DNA of 64,000 nt from Amblyomma americanum (Eukaryota; Arthropoda; Arachnida; Ixodida; Ixodidae), in assembly GCF_052857255.1 (NCBI RefSeq), contig NC_135505.1:47332507-47396506 (forward strand), given 5' to 3'. The notes beneath the pieces are model-generated. The model did no database searches and was not told the DNA's origin. It saw nothing but the letters and a program-made list of their open reading frames with translations. Every line of letters begins with the position of its first letter. The first letter of the stretch is position 1. The position numbers and the translations under genes were made by a program. Positions 12,350 to 24,500 of this stretch are shown piece by piece.

Positions 12350-12590
12350 GTTTTTATTTATTTTTTTATTTAACCATACTGCAGGCCAATGCTTTGGCCC
12401 TAGCAGGAGGGGCATTTTACAAAGAATGCAAAGTAAAAAGGCTACACAAACAAAAGAAAAATGTCCAGAAATTCAACACCAGTAAGTCCGGCAACAAATG
12501 AATACTTGTCCACAATAAAATTTGGAACAAAACTATACAAGAAAAAGGACATCAGTCCAAGATACAAAAGTACAACGTAAAGAGGCATTA
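12350..12590. repeat. Insertion with TTTA-rich end inside the LTR element
   Basis: Starts with a TTTTATTTATTTTTTTATTT run, followed by a phrase about cactgcaggccaatgctttggccc that resembles retroposon ends I associate with ticks. It appears to be a minus-strand retroposed fragment between the Gag stop and the LTR. Boundaries are approximate. Confidence 0.35.
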
Positions 12591-12955
12591 ATATAGAAAG
12601 AGTTGGGTTGTAGGGGGCCGGAAAATGTCATTGCAGAAAATGCAACCGCGGCGGGAGTTACGAGCGATATGTGCTTTGCACTGGCCCAGTGGGGGCAGGC
12701 GAAGGGATAGCGTGCGGAAGCCGCCGCCGTAGAAGAGGAGGGGATGCCTCATGAGGCAGGGCGATGGTGAAATGACGGCACGCGACACTGGGCTGGAGGT
12801 CTGCTGCGGGGGACTCGGGCTGCCGTGTAGGGAAGTCATCGAAGTGGCCGACGAGGTGCAGCGGCTTTATGCAAAAACGAGCTCACTGTGGCAGTGGGAC
12901 GGGTGGCGGAGGGTACAAGAAGCAAGTCCGGGGCATAGTTGTCGGAATGGGAAGG

Positions 12956-13861
12956 TTACAGTAGGGCTGTCTTGTCTGTCCCGGACGCACAGGCACTGGT
13001 GAAGGCGCCAGGTGGGCAGGGATGTGTGGCAGGCATTGCGGGTGGTGCGTTAGGCGCGACAAGGCCCTGGGGTGATGTGCATGCATGCTTCACGACTGGA
13101 ATGATGGTTGTGCTCACTGTGGGTGGGCTTGAGGGAGCAGGCGAACGTGGGACTGGAAGTGAGTCCGGGCCCGGGTCGAGAGAGGGTGCTGCCGGCGATG
13201 GCCCAAGGGCAGGCGTCACAGCTGTGAAACAGGGTTGGGCGGGAGGCGCTGTGGGTTGGGAGATCACAGGTGGATGGCCGTCCATAGGGGCCGGTGAAGC
13301 AAACTTGAGAGAGACCGGGGTGTAGTTTGAGGCAACTGGTTGAGAAGGTTGGCAAGAGACTGGCGCATCCTCACGTGGCACTTGCCGAACCGTGGGTGGG
13401 GCCACATACGGTGGTGACGATAGTGGAGAGACTGGTGTGGGGAGGGGCGCTGACGTAGGAGTGTGTGGAAGGAAAGCCGAAACAGCTTGGGTAGGGAATG
13501 TGGCTATGGATGGTGGGTCGAGTGGCGCTGCAGCTTCCAAGTCTGCAACAGGAGTGCAGAGAGTCGGCGGGAGCTCCATGCCAAAATATGCCATCAAGTG
13601 CTTCTTGAAATCGGCGTATATGTCAAGGCCAGGAGGCGGAAACCGTAGCTGTGCCAGGAGACCGGGTGGGAGTTTGCGGCTGGCGTGCTGATAGCGCAGT
13701 AGCTGGCTGGACACGTTGTTGACATGGAAGTGCAAGTCCAGCAGCGCCAGCCACAAAACGGGGTCCCTGGCATAAAAAGCGGGCAGGCCTGGCAGCCGAG
13801 GAAGGAAGGAGCGCTGATACAGCTGAAGGAGCTCACCGGATGTGATGGTAGGTGCGGACAT
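12956..13861 (-). CDS. Gypsy-type Gag protein, 301 codons, intact
   Basis: Open from an ATG at 13861 to a stop at 12956. The first 100 residues look like the capsid-type region of Metaviridae Gag: DPVLWLALLDLHF, then LLRYQHASRKLPPGLLAQLR and LDIYADFKKHLMAYF, comparable to the W-x-x-x-(I/V)-E and L-P-x-x-x-A-x-x-(V/I) blocks of arthropod gypsy Gag. The remaining 200 residues are proline- and serine-rich with no CCHC zinc knuckle. The frame has survived without a stop, unlike most transposon frames in the window. It is the only protein of the element. Confidence 0.72.
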   Translation of the reverse strand: MSAPTITSGELLQLYQRSFLPRLPGLPAFYARDPVLWLALLDLHFHVNNVSSQLLRYQHASRKLPPGLLAQLRFPPPGLDIYADFKKHLMAYFGMELPPTLCTPVADLEAAAPLDPPSIATFPTQAVSAFLPHTPTSAPLPTPVSPLSSPPYVAPPTVRQVPREDAPVSCQPSQPVASNYTPVSLKFASPAPMDGHPPVISQPTAPPAQPCFTAVTPALGPSPAAPSLDPGPDSLPVPRSPAPSSPPTVSTTIIPVVKHACTSPQGLVAPNAPPAMPATHPCPPGAFTSACASGTDKTALL

Positions 13862-13982
13862 GGCTGCGATAAGCTGCCGAAAGCCGGGTGCGAACAGTGG
13901 CCGTGCAGCAGCAATGCCAAGGGGAAGGGCAAGACGGGCACGAGCGCAGAGCCGATGGGAGCGGCTTTGCCTGCATCAAAGC

Positions 13983-14000
13983 TGTTATCCGGTGTCACCA
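13983..14000 (-). promoter_or_regulatory. Candidate tRNA primer-binding site
   Basis: On the minus strand, TGGTGACACCGGATAACA starts two bases inside the LTR. TGG is the complement of a tRNA CCA end; I cannot say which tRNA. Confidence 0.6.
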
Positions 14001-14002
14001 GA

Positions 14003-14187
14003 TGCAGTAGGACACCCACATTTATTTGATGTCTCGGTAGCCGCGACTGGTGAGCCGGCGGAGTGGGCTGTTTTGACCTTGCTGGCCAGGCTGGTTGATG
14101 AGAGCGTTCTGCTCTGTTGCACGAGCGAGAGCTTGTGGTCTGCGCGAGGCTGGTCGCACCAACTTCATCTTCATCAGCGCTGCTACA
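14003..14187 (-). repeat. LTR (5' LTR relative to Gag)
   Basis: Begins TGCAGTAGGACAC and ends GCGCTGCTACA on the + strand; the Gag start codon lies 142 bp beyond it on the minus strand. Confidence 0.8.
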
Positions 14188-14191
14188 AATG

Positions 14192-15370
14192 AATAATTAA
14201 GCCACCAAAATGAGTAATTAAATGCACAATTAGTTGAACTAGTCAGTGACTTCAGAAATTGATTGGTAATGCTCGGTCTGATGAATGGTTCAATTGCCAA
14301 AATAATCAAATGCTTACTTAAATTCAATTACATTCAGTTAAATAACCAAAATAATGAAATTAACTGGATGATTAATCAATCAACCAGTGTAATTAATCAG
14401 TTCAACTAGCAAATTAATTTCAACTAGCAAATTAAGAAAAATGCTTTCTCATTACTGCACCTGAGCAGACTTTTTTAAAAGGGGCTCTGAAAGGGGCTCC
14501 GAATAAAGTTGCAGTATGCCTACAATGTTAAAGGATGCTGTTTCAGAAATATCCTCCAGCAAGAATTTTTCTATTGTGTTGTGTGGAAGCTGAATTACCT
14601 GTAGTCAAAATTTGAATTTACGCATCATTGCGCCTTTCTCTCTCCTCTCATCACTTTTTGCACGCCGAAATGTCCGCGCTCCTGCACTGGCCCCACCCAC
14701 TCGGTACCTCCGGCGACTTCAGATGCTCGCGGGAGGAGGGGGGGACGGGGCCGATCTTCCGGCCGTGGCCATGGGAGGTGCGTGACGTCGGAAAGAGATG
14801 TCACGGCGAACCAGTCACAGCCCTTCGCTGCTGACATAACAAGTGATGCATGAGGTGACGAGCGCGGGTTTCGGGCAAATGCTCAGCACCGAAGGTCGCC
14901 GTGAGGCATGGAAGCACGAATTTTAAAAAATATATTGTAAATGATTGATTCGCTTTTGAAGTACATTACGCGGCATGAACACTCGGGAGCCTGTACTCTA
15001 CATTATAAGCAAACTGTTTTGTAAGCAAACTCAAACATCCTTTTCAGGGACCCTTTAATTGTACCCCTGGAATTTTACTATGGGCGCTATGCGTGCATGT
15101 GCACCTGCTTTGATGCCAAGTGGTTGAGATTAATCTGGAACTCACCACTGTGGCATCCCTCATATAGCCCATGGGTTGAGCCGGACCGTTAAGCCCCATT
15201 TACAACCCACCTATACCAGTTTCTGGTGCATGGATGGTGCTGCGGTGTTGACAGGTGGAACACTAAATGGTGGAGATAGAGCAGTCGTTTACAGCACGTC
15301 GCTCTGATGACTGACGTCTTTGTGTACCCTGCATTTGGATTCACTGAAGGGAAGTCGTATGCTATTGCAG
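14192..15370. other. Unassigned region before the first visible PACS exon
   Basis: A stretch of repeated AATTAA/AATCAA words (about 14200-14440) follows the LTR element, then unremarkable sequence. No exon was found. Confidence 0.35.
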
Positions 15371-15524
15371 GTGCTGCAGCGTCCGCTGGACCGTGAGTTG
15401 GAGCTGCAGGTGGCAGAGGATGCGGGCGGAGGTGGCGGTCCGCCGACTACAGTGGGGCGCGTCCAGCTCGACTCCCTGAGCAGCCAGCCCGTGGAGCAGG
15501 AGCTCAAGGCTACCGGACAGCACG
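15371..15524 (+). CDS. PACS: PACS exon W1 (end of furin-binding region)
   Basis: Begins after TTGCAG and ends at the donor CACG|GTGAGG, phase 0 in and phase 1 out (51 codons plus one base). It encodes VLQRPLDRELELQV, then a glycine-rich insert, then RVQLDSLSSQPVEQE. The SLSSQP(V/I) block marks the end of the first half of the PACS cargo-binding region. A second AG at 15379 could shorten the start, but the valine that begins the exon at 15371 fits the family better. Confidence 0.92.
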
Positions 15525-18500
15525 GTGAGGGCAGGGATAGAAAGAGGTTGTTTAATCATGCGATTCAGTTGTCTGTCACAAATGAACTGTGGTAGAGGGG
15601 CTGTTCAAGAAAACAACTTGGGCCACATTGAGAAAGGTGCATGAAAGTTACGGTAGGAAACAGAGGCCGCTGCACTTGGAAGGCCATTTAAGGTGGCCAA
15701 AAAGGAGCCAGGTTGGCTGACACGTCTTGTAGCAGGAGCCCTGCAACATGTTTTATTAATGTTTCTTGCTATGGATTTGGTTTTCTTAAATTGTTTTCTC
15801 GCCAGATATGTCTCCATCTTGTCCAAATTTGAATTCTGACTTTGTTATTTTGCTGTTTAATCCAAAACAGACTCCAAAATCTCAGTTGGCCCACTGCTAC
15901 CCCTGCATTTTGCTAGTGTCTATGCTAAATGGTGGTTTTGGGTAAATCAGGCCCTTTGCTTCCATGTGCAGAAACCAGTAATGCAAGATCATAGCTGCTG
16001 TATCTTTGAGCTGCTCCTTTGACGTGCCATTTTTTGTCTCCATCAAAATGAAATATTTTTCTGCTTAAGCACTATGTTCAGGCAGTAGAAGGACAATTCA
16101 GAGATGTGCATTATGCTTGAAAATGCAAGAAAAAAATATATACAGTTTGTTGTGCTTACGCCAAATGCGAATTAGGTGCCCTAGCACTTCGGTTTTCACG
16201 TGGGCTTCAGTGTTTGTTTTACTGGAGGGGAGGTACACTTAAGCTTTGCCTTAAGGGTATGATGTGATGGTGATAATGAGTTAATGCCCATATATGCGAA
16301 ATTGGTCATCCTCTGCTTTACGTTCCTACATCGCTGGGAGTCCTCATACCTCTCCTGGTGCAGTGGTTGAGTGATGCACCGCTGTATTGCGATAGCAGGT
16401 GCTGCCACTGGTATGGGTGGCTAGATGAAGTAGCGCACAAAGACGAGGATGAGCACAGAAGCTGACAGGACAGGTGCCGAACTACCAAAAATTAATTGAG
16501 AGCAGCAAACAGCTTTTTAAATACCACCCAGGACCCACGTGACACCAGAAAACAGTAACTGCACACGAAGCGAAAATTCTTCATATCAAAACACCATCCA
16601 TCAATAGCCTTATGAAACTTTTGGCTTGTGTACACTTAGAATTCAACACGCACCAGGACTGTTGAGTCGAAACCGATACTAGGAGAAAATGAGAAAACAA
16701 TGAAAAATGGGTAAAAATATAAAGCACGAGCCAGAGAAGTGTCAAAACCAGTGTAAATTGTTGGTAGTCCTGTTGTTAGCCTCTGATGTTTGTTCTCGTC
16801 TTTTCGCTCTGCTTCCTTTAGTCATGCAACAAGACCAACAAGCCCAAACCACAACTTTAGTACTCCGGTGGGGCTTGTGAGACTCAGGTTGCTTTTCCCG
16901 AGCTATCATTCATTAATTTGACTGACACCTGCCACGGTGGGCAGTTTCCTCATAATCCAGTGAGCAGATTGTGATGACGCCTGACACAGTGGTGAAATCG
17001 GTGAGTGGGAGGGCCTTAGTGATATAATACACTAAAAACAAGAACCATAGACGAAAAGAACCAGGCAACGTCGGGAAGCAGTATTAAGGGCGATGGGAAA
17101 GGGTGAATGGGTGAGGGGTGAGCATGACCAGTGGGGTAACTTGGATGGTACAGTCGAATCTCAATCATACAAATCTCACGGGGTCACAAAAAATATTCGT
17201 ATCATCCGAAATTCGTATCATTAAAAACGAATACAATTTGTGTGCAGAATTAATGTAGATCTATTTTTGGCTGGCGGGGTTTACTGACGGCCGTGCACCA
17301 TTGCTTACTCGCATTGTCAGTGCTGCACTGATTGTGCACCGCTGCCCACTGCTCGTGGCGCATGCCCCGATACTGGCGACCCTGGCATCGGCGATGTACG
17401 GGCAGCAAGTACTTTGTGCTCGAGGGTGCAGCTTGCTCTTTCTGTCATTCGCAGCGGGTAGGGGGCTTTTTGTTACATCTGAATTTCTGCCTGTTGCACA
17501 CAATGTGCTCTGGTCAGGGCATTTTACGAATTCGTATCATCACGAACTTCTTATCATTCGTGATCGTATCGCTGAGATTGTGCTGTATGCAGCGGTATCC
17601 GGTGGTGACCTGGGGTGGTATAGTGTTTCACTGCAAGACCAGGCTTCAGACAAGCAAGCGCACAACGGCCAAATGTGGGGAATGGTTACCATAAGTTCTA
17701 GCACACTAAAAATGATGTTACTATTGGTGTCAAAATATGTCTGCACAAAAATGGCGTACGACATGCTACCCTGCCCATTGTTGCACGAGTTATTATTTAG
17801 TGCGTTTGTTATGTGCAGCCCGTTCTCAGCAAGCAAAAGCTGCGAGTTTGCTTCACACACAATTGTGTACATGGCACGCAAAAGGGTTTATGCTGGCAGT
17901 TGTGGTGTTGTGCTTAATAATCAGAGTTTGGTGAGGCTAGAGTCGAAATCCGAAAGCCGCATCAAAGTTGCAAAAGATGAATCGAGTTAAGCTCCTCAGC
18001 ATTGGCTAGTAACTTTTATCTGTCATAGGGCAAGATTTTGATTCTAAACATTTTAGTGATGTGGCCAATAAAGCAACTGCATCATTTTAAAAGCCGCTTA
18101 TCATCACTGCTGAGAAATTTTTCATCTGGAAAATGTGGAATGTGCTATCAGGAAATAGTGAGTGGTGCAAACATAAAGCTTAATCACAGTTGTAGGAGTG
18201 CACAAAGGTTCATAATGAGAGATTAGATAAACAAATGAGTAAGCAATAAATTTAGGGCTAAAAATGAGCTTTGCAGGTTCTGTAAGAATACTTTGTGTAT
18301 TTCTATGATGAATGGGAGATTTGTATTGGATCAAGTTACACTTACCTAAACTTGAACCATTTGATCTTGTGGTATCTGAGAGACAGATATGTGGTTCCAA
18401 AGAATTTGTAGGAATGGAAGCTGGTATTCTATGCTGATCTTTTGCCTTCAACATGTAAAAGTAATGAAAACGTTCAGTGCATGTACTATAGCGCTCAGTA

Positions 18501-21500
18501 TGAGCTGCAACGCTGGAGCTGTGGCAAGAGGCGATTTCTTGAAGCAGTGGGCATAGCCTTTGATGCAAAGAACAACGTACACTCACTGTTTGTGGAGTTT
18601 TGGTGTTGTGGATAAAGGCTCGTTATTTTGCTCTAAAGTGCAGTGCTGAGCTGGTTCGCTCTGGGCACATTGCAAGTCATATTGAGCGCGGTAGAAAATT
18701 CTTAACTGTGCGCTATGGAATCTGTCATTACTTAGACCTTAGGTTAATGGCTCTGACTGTGTGTTGTGCGGTGACTGTGCAGATGCGGAACGGTCGGCCA
18801 CGGATGAGGAGTCATCGTCCTCGTCTAATGAGGAGGCGAGTGACAGCGAGGCGGCCGGTGATGAGCCGCACAACGACGATGCCCTGATCCGCTGTCGGCG
18901 GCGGTCTTCCCAAATGCGCAAGGTGGAGGCCGAGGCCTCCTAGGCTCTCGTGTTACTTCTCTCTTTAATTCCGCTTACTTTTCGTGCTTTGGCAGCATTC
19001 AGCCAAAGGTGCTGCCATACTGTCAGGCATAGATGAGGCTGCTTACAGAGAAACTTTGTTATAATGGACTGGTAAAAAAATCTTAAAATACCGTACAAAT
19101 GCGTGTAAGGCCCGCACTTTTTTTTCCAGATTCAAGGGCCAATTTTCGGGGTGCGGCCCATACAGGCAATGTTTTGAAAAAAATTTTTTTCTAAAGAGAA
19201 AACACACCTATCAGGGAATTAGTGGCATTTATTCTGCGTTCAGTCATCACTCGCGGAGTCCGATTCCGAGCTGGTGCTGTGCTCTGGTGCACACTCATTC
19301 CACAAAAAGTCGCACAGCATGTCCGTTTTCAACGCGTAGCCGTTCCATCACATAGCAGAGCAGCTCTTCTTCCAGTTCCGGAAACTTGCACGGTTTGCCT
19401 CGGAAAGCGTGCTTTTTTCAGCTTGTGTTCCTCAATGCACTCTTTTGGTTGCATCATCGTTGGACGCCCTTCTCGGCCACGTCGAATTTCCTGCCCGCCG
19501 CACGCTTGCCGTGTTCGAGAGCAAACTCCTAGTCATGTAGCTATTAAGGTGCTTGACCGTCGTGCTAAAATTGCAACGCTTGGCGGCAGCACGCGAAAGC
19601 CACAACTATGATGAACTTTGACACAGCAACACAGCCACGAAAAGCTGGAGCTGGTGATACCGATGCAGATATGAATAGCGGGAGCTCTCCGCGGAGTAAA
19701 AAGTTGACAATGATGATGATGACTCTTGGCCTTGGGTGCCATCCACGGGCGGCACCTGGAAGCTCCTGTGCACATGCACTGCTGGGCTCGAGGAGCGGCG
19801 GCGGCGACACGCGCTCATTTTTAGATTGGCTAGGTGCATGCATGTCCTCTGCGATCAAGCGCACTGCTGCTTGCACCTGGAGCTGATCGCGGAGGCCAGG
19901 TGTGTATGTTTAGAAGGCTATTCTCGCATGGGTTGCGGAAAGTTTGGGTGCGGCCTTTACATGAGTTTTTTTCTTTTTTCAAATATTTATTTCTGGAAAA
20001 CGGTGCGGCCCGTACGTGGGTGCAGCCCTTACACGTGTTTATACGGTAGTTCGTTATAACCGAAAATCATAACATGAAATTTTACCAATAAACTCGTGAT
20101 AGAGAAGCTAAATTTAGTCAGCGAAAGAACGGCAACTAGGAGACCCCTTGCCATATTTTTAGCGCCGTTTCGAAACCGCTCGCGGCGATTGCGGAGGTCA
20201 CAAAAAAATGAGCGGCAAACATCAGTTAAGTTGGCTTCACCGCACAGCACCATAGCATGTGGTGGCGGCAGGTCAAACGCGAGCTTTGGTGCCTTCCTCG
20301 CATTACAGCGATGTCGCGTAAAAAAGAACGGACACCAGGACGATGACTATCGCCGTTTTCACCGCTGCTGCACCGTGCCAGTCGACGTGAGGATGGCTGC
20401 TGGAATGCCACAACTGACTGTGTCACTGGTTTTGGGTCACTATCGACTGGTGTGAGAGGCAGGCACAAACGGGGGCTGACTGCCTAACTACCAGCTGTTC
20501 TTGCTGCTATATCTCCTCTGGTGCTGTTGGAAAATGTGAGATAAAGCATGAACTGTAGTGCAAGAACTTGCTGCTTTACCACCAGTCATCCGTGCAGTAA
20601 GGCAAAGCCTGTCACCTGCCATCTGAACGGGCACAGCTTGGCACTGAGCAATTAAATATATCCGTTTTGTGGAAAACTGCGTTCAATATACAAAGTGAGA
20701 AATCCATGCGTTAAAAATATTTAGGGGCTGTTCGATGTAGCCTATAATTCTTAATATCCATGTTTGTTGTAACATGGTTTGACTGTATCTACCATATATT
20801 AGCTCTTTTTTTTTTTTTTTTACGGAAACTGTCTCAAAACACCGTGCACACTACAGTAAAATACAAAGCTGAAACCATTCTGAATTTCCGTATTAACAGG
20901 GACCGAATTAGCGAGGTTTTACTGTACAGCACATGTGCATTTCTGAACAAAATTGTGTCAAAACACTGTGTGTGAGATTTGCTGGCGGTTTGGCAACATG
21001 TTAATATCAAGACATGAATGCATGATCTAGCTTGTCTAAATTGTTTGCATTTTAGTCTAACCTTAGGGTGCATGCAACATGTCATGATACTGCCTCAGCA
21101 GTGCTTGAGCCATGAGTGGAGGACAAGTAGAAAATAGACGTAACGGGATTGTTCAAGTATTAAGGCAATTCTGCCTTCCTTATTGGTACCAAGAGAATTG
21201 ACAGCATAGCTCTGGCATTCAAGTGCAAAAGCTTATTACTGAGAAACTAGGGAAACACTTCATTGTTCTCAAAAGAAGAAGCATCCTCGTTCAAAAACTG
21301 GACTAAACGGAAGTGAAATGTGCTGTTGGAGAAAAATTATAGGTTTTTGCAGATAAAATTGAACATGCATATTTTGGTCAGTTTCTGATTTTAAGGAAAA
21401 ATTATATATTGCTACATGGGTCATTTTCCTGAAACAAAATTTCTCTTTCCTAATGAGATAAAAAAATTTTGTTTCGGGCAAAATAAGCCTGTGTATGTTT

Positions 21501-24500
21501 GTCCAGGCATCCATGGAGCAACGCATATTCTTGTCATCAGGGTTAAAAACTTTGATAAGACATGCATGCTTGACTTCATCTTTTGAAAGCGACTGGCAAG
21601 TGTTTGTAGCTCATGTCTGATAATACAGCCGCCGACCGACTTTTTGGACTCTGCAGGGCTCAAAAAGTGGCCCGAATAATCGAGCGGTCGTAAAAATACG
21701 TGAGCTTCAAAAAAATGATCTTTCTGCGAAAAACCAACCTTAAAAAATTGCGAACCTCACCGCTCCCCACTTTTCGCTTGCAAGCAATAATACTGTACCA
21801 TCTTGTGTATTAGCTGGACTCGTGTATGGGCCGCACCCCCTGTTTCGGACTAGATAATTGAGAAAAAAAAAAAAAATACGATTATACGTTTTTTTATTCG
21901 TGTATGCGCTGCACCTTCAAAATTCACGCTCAAATTTTAAAAGAAGTGCAGGCTTTACACGAGTTTATATGGTATTAGACTTGATCTGAGCGACAGTCGT
22001 GTTTTCGTCATGTCCGCACCACCTTGCATCACAATGTGGTGTGGCTGCAGGCCGTGCTTCAAATGAATGCACACGTCATGTGTAGCAAGAACAGCCAGTG
22101 CCCATAGGCAACGATGCTCATGAAGACCGAGAGGTGTAACCCAAGGGAAGACGCAAGCGTCTCCGATTGCACACCCCCCACCCACCCTCGCCTCCCCTGC
22201 ACCGCAGATTGCGCTGTCCATGTCGCGGCGGATGCTGCAGCTGTCCTGTTTTTCAATGCAATCGTGCGCGCTTTGTAAGCCATCTATCTCGGTGGCAACG
22301 AAAGGCATGCCATTATCTCAAGTGGCAGCCATGAAGAACAAATACCCAAGCCCATCCAAGCCAGCCCGTTCGATTGAGTGCGTTTAAATCCAAGATGGCG
22401 CCTTTCGCAGAGGCGGACGACTGGCTGGTTACAACACTTTTGCCCGCTCCCATCTATACCAAGGTAATGTTCAACACCCTAGCAAGGGAACAACAGTTTA
22501 CAATTGGCAGCGAGAGCCTAGAAATAGTGACGGAATACGTCTGCTTAGGGCAGGTAGTGACAGCTGATCCAGATCATGAGTGGGAGATAACTAGAAGGAT
22601 AAGAATGGGGTGGAGCGCATATGGCAAATTCTCGCAGATAATGAGTGGCAGTTTACCAATTTCCCTCAAGAGGAAAGTGTACAACAGCATAATCTTACCG
22701 GTACTCACCTACGGGGCAGAAACGTGGAGGCTAACGAAAAGAGTTCAGCTTAAGTTAAGGACAACGCAGCGAGCCATGGAAAGAAAAATGATACGTGTAA
22801 CGTTAAGAGATCGGAAGCGGGCAGAGTGGGTGAGGGAACAAACACGTGTTAATGACATCCTAGTCGAAATCAAGAGAAAGAAATGGGCTTGGGCAGGGCA
22901 TGTAATGCGAAAGCAAGATAACCGCTGGTCCTTAAGGGTAACGGAGTGGATTCCAAGAGAAAGTAAGCGTAGCAGGGGGCGGCAGAAAGTTAGGTGGGCG
23001 GATGAGATTAAGAAGTTTGCAGGCAAAGGGTGGATGCAGCTGGCAAAGGATAGGGTTAATTGGAGAGACATGGGAGAGGCCTTTGCCCTGCAGTGGGTGT
23101 AGTAAGGCTGATGATGATGATGATCTATATCAAGCCGAAAAAACGAATTTTTGGTTTAAAAACCGTCTCCACGGTATTGCTGGTGTTTATTTTAGTCCAA
23201 AAAATAAGTTTTGGACTCCACAGAGTCCGAAATATTGGTCGTGAAAATGTACACCTTCCTAAGAGGTGCGTTATGGTTCCACAGCAAGGTCTGAAATATT
23301 GCGCAAGTCCAAATTATTGGCAGTCCGAAAATCGGTCAGCTACTGTACTTTGAAAACCTACTCTGTGCATCCAATACACTAATCTCTCGTTATAACGAAG
23401 TCAGCGGGACGACGAAAAAATTCGTTATAAGCGGTAATTCGATATAAGCGACTACCCGAGAAAATCTAAAGCGTCGAGCTTTAATTGCGCCTCAACTGCG
23501 AGGAAGTCAAAATGTAATGTATTCAGTGAAGCAGAACTTTATTCAGGTGCAAAAAAGGCAGTGAGCTTTGGCTGTTTCAAGTTCTTACCGGATGCATGCA
23601 GCCCCTGCTCTAATCTGACCAAGCATTGCACGAGGCCGCAGTCGCCGCCCATGCATTGAACCTTCGGGGTATTTCGAATCGCGAAGGCAGTGGCCGCTTT
23701 TATGGGCACATTTCGGGGTATTTCAAACGCAGTGGCCGCTTTTATTTGCAATGGGGGAGTAACGGAAATGCCGTGGCTCGAGTCTGAGGTTGTGTTTGTT
23801 GTGCTCAAAAAACGATTAGCCGCTCATTGTGGGTACGCAGCGCGATCGTGAAAACTGAACGGTTCTGCAGTAGAGGCTTTACATGATTACTGGCAATTTT
23901 TTTCCCGAGGTGTGCAGCTGTGAAGTTTGCAAAACGAGAGTTTTTCGGCGCAATGTTGTCGACGACACTGTGCTAATTCTGTGATTCAAATGTCGGTGTT
24001 CGTGCAGCGTCGCGTCCGCGCCGTTGACAGATGTCTAGGAACAAAATTAAATGATCCTACCACGCATTTAGACCGTTTTTCTTGTCGGATGGCACGAATC
24101 GAGCATGACCGGCTTGAGAAAATCGCCAAGGAAACACCATAGTTGCGTTGACATGCTATGTTGACAGCGTGACTCGATCGCCGCTGGCGACACTCAGATT
24201 TTTCGTGTTTTCGGCAAGTTATCGGTCTATTTGCACTGTCAAAAGTGCAAAGTAGCTAGGGGTGATGTTTTATTGTGATGCAAGCCGATTATTCGAGTGG
24301 CAAGCAAATTTCTAGACTGGCTTTCCCAAAGTCATCTTCCCGATTTGTTAACGTAGCTCCTCGCGTCGAACACGGCAAAGGGCGTGCGACCAGCAGTCGA
24401 TTGCAACCAGGCAGTAGCTCGACAACACCGTTGTTCACACTTGCAGGTGCTACCTGCAGGTCGCCTTCTCGTTTGAAGCGAAAACTCTCAGGAATGACGT

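Larger units (their letters stand above)
11888..14187 (-). mobile_element. Short LTR retrotransposon encoding only Gag (TR-GAG type)
   Basis: Direct repeats at 11888-12087 and 14003-14187 (about 90% alike by eye apart from a short insertion in the left copy) each begin TG and end CA. They are flanked by the same four bases, AATG, at 11884-11887 and 14188-14191. On the minus strand a primer-binding site lies just inside one LTR and a purine tract just inside the other. The 1.9-kb interior carries one Gag-like ORF and no protease, reverse transcriptase or integrase, so it must have moved using another element's enzymes. Confidence 0.82.
21626..23345. mobile_element. Tigger-like MITE with two later insertions
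   Basis: TA flanks both ends. The left end CAGCCGCCGACCGACTTTTT pairs with the inverted right end CAGTAGCTGACCGATTTTCG, followed by GGACT in both. Subterminal gtccgaaaa/ggactc words repeat. Inside lie a 175-bp MITE (21798-21972) and an RTE LINE fragment (22464-23124). Confidence 0.75.

Noticed and set aside
12956..13861. Gag-like ORF as a tick proline-rich host gene
   Set aside because: It sits between LTRs with a target duplication, a primer site and a purine tract, and its N-terminus resembles gypsy Gag.
17301..17990. 229-codon open frame on the + strand
   Set aside because: It crosses the end of a MITE and has no family features or codon bias.
22374..22463. N-terminal 30 codons of the 242-codon frame as part of the RTE protein
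   Set aside because: They lie outside the target duplication and belong to flanking sequence.
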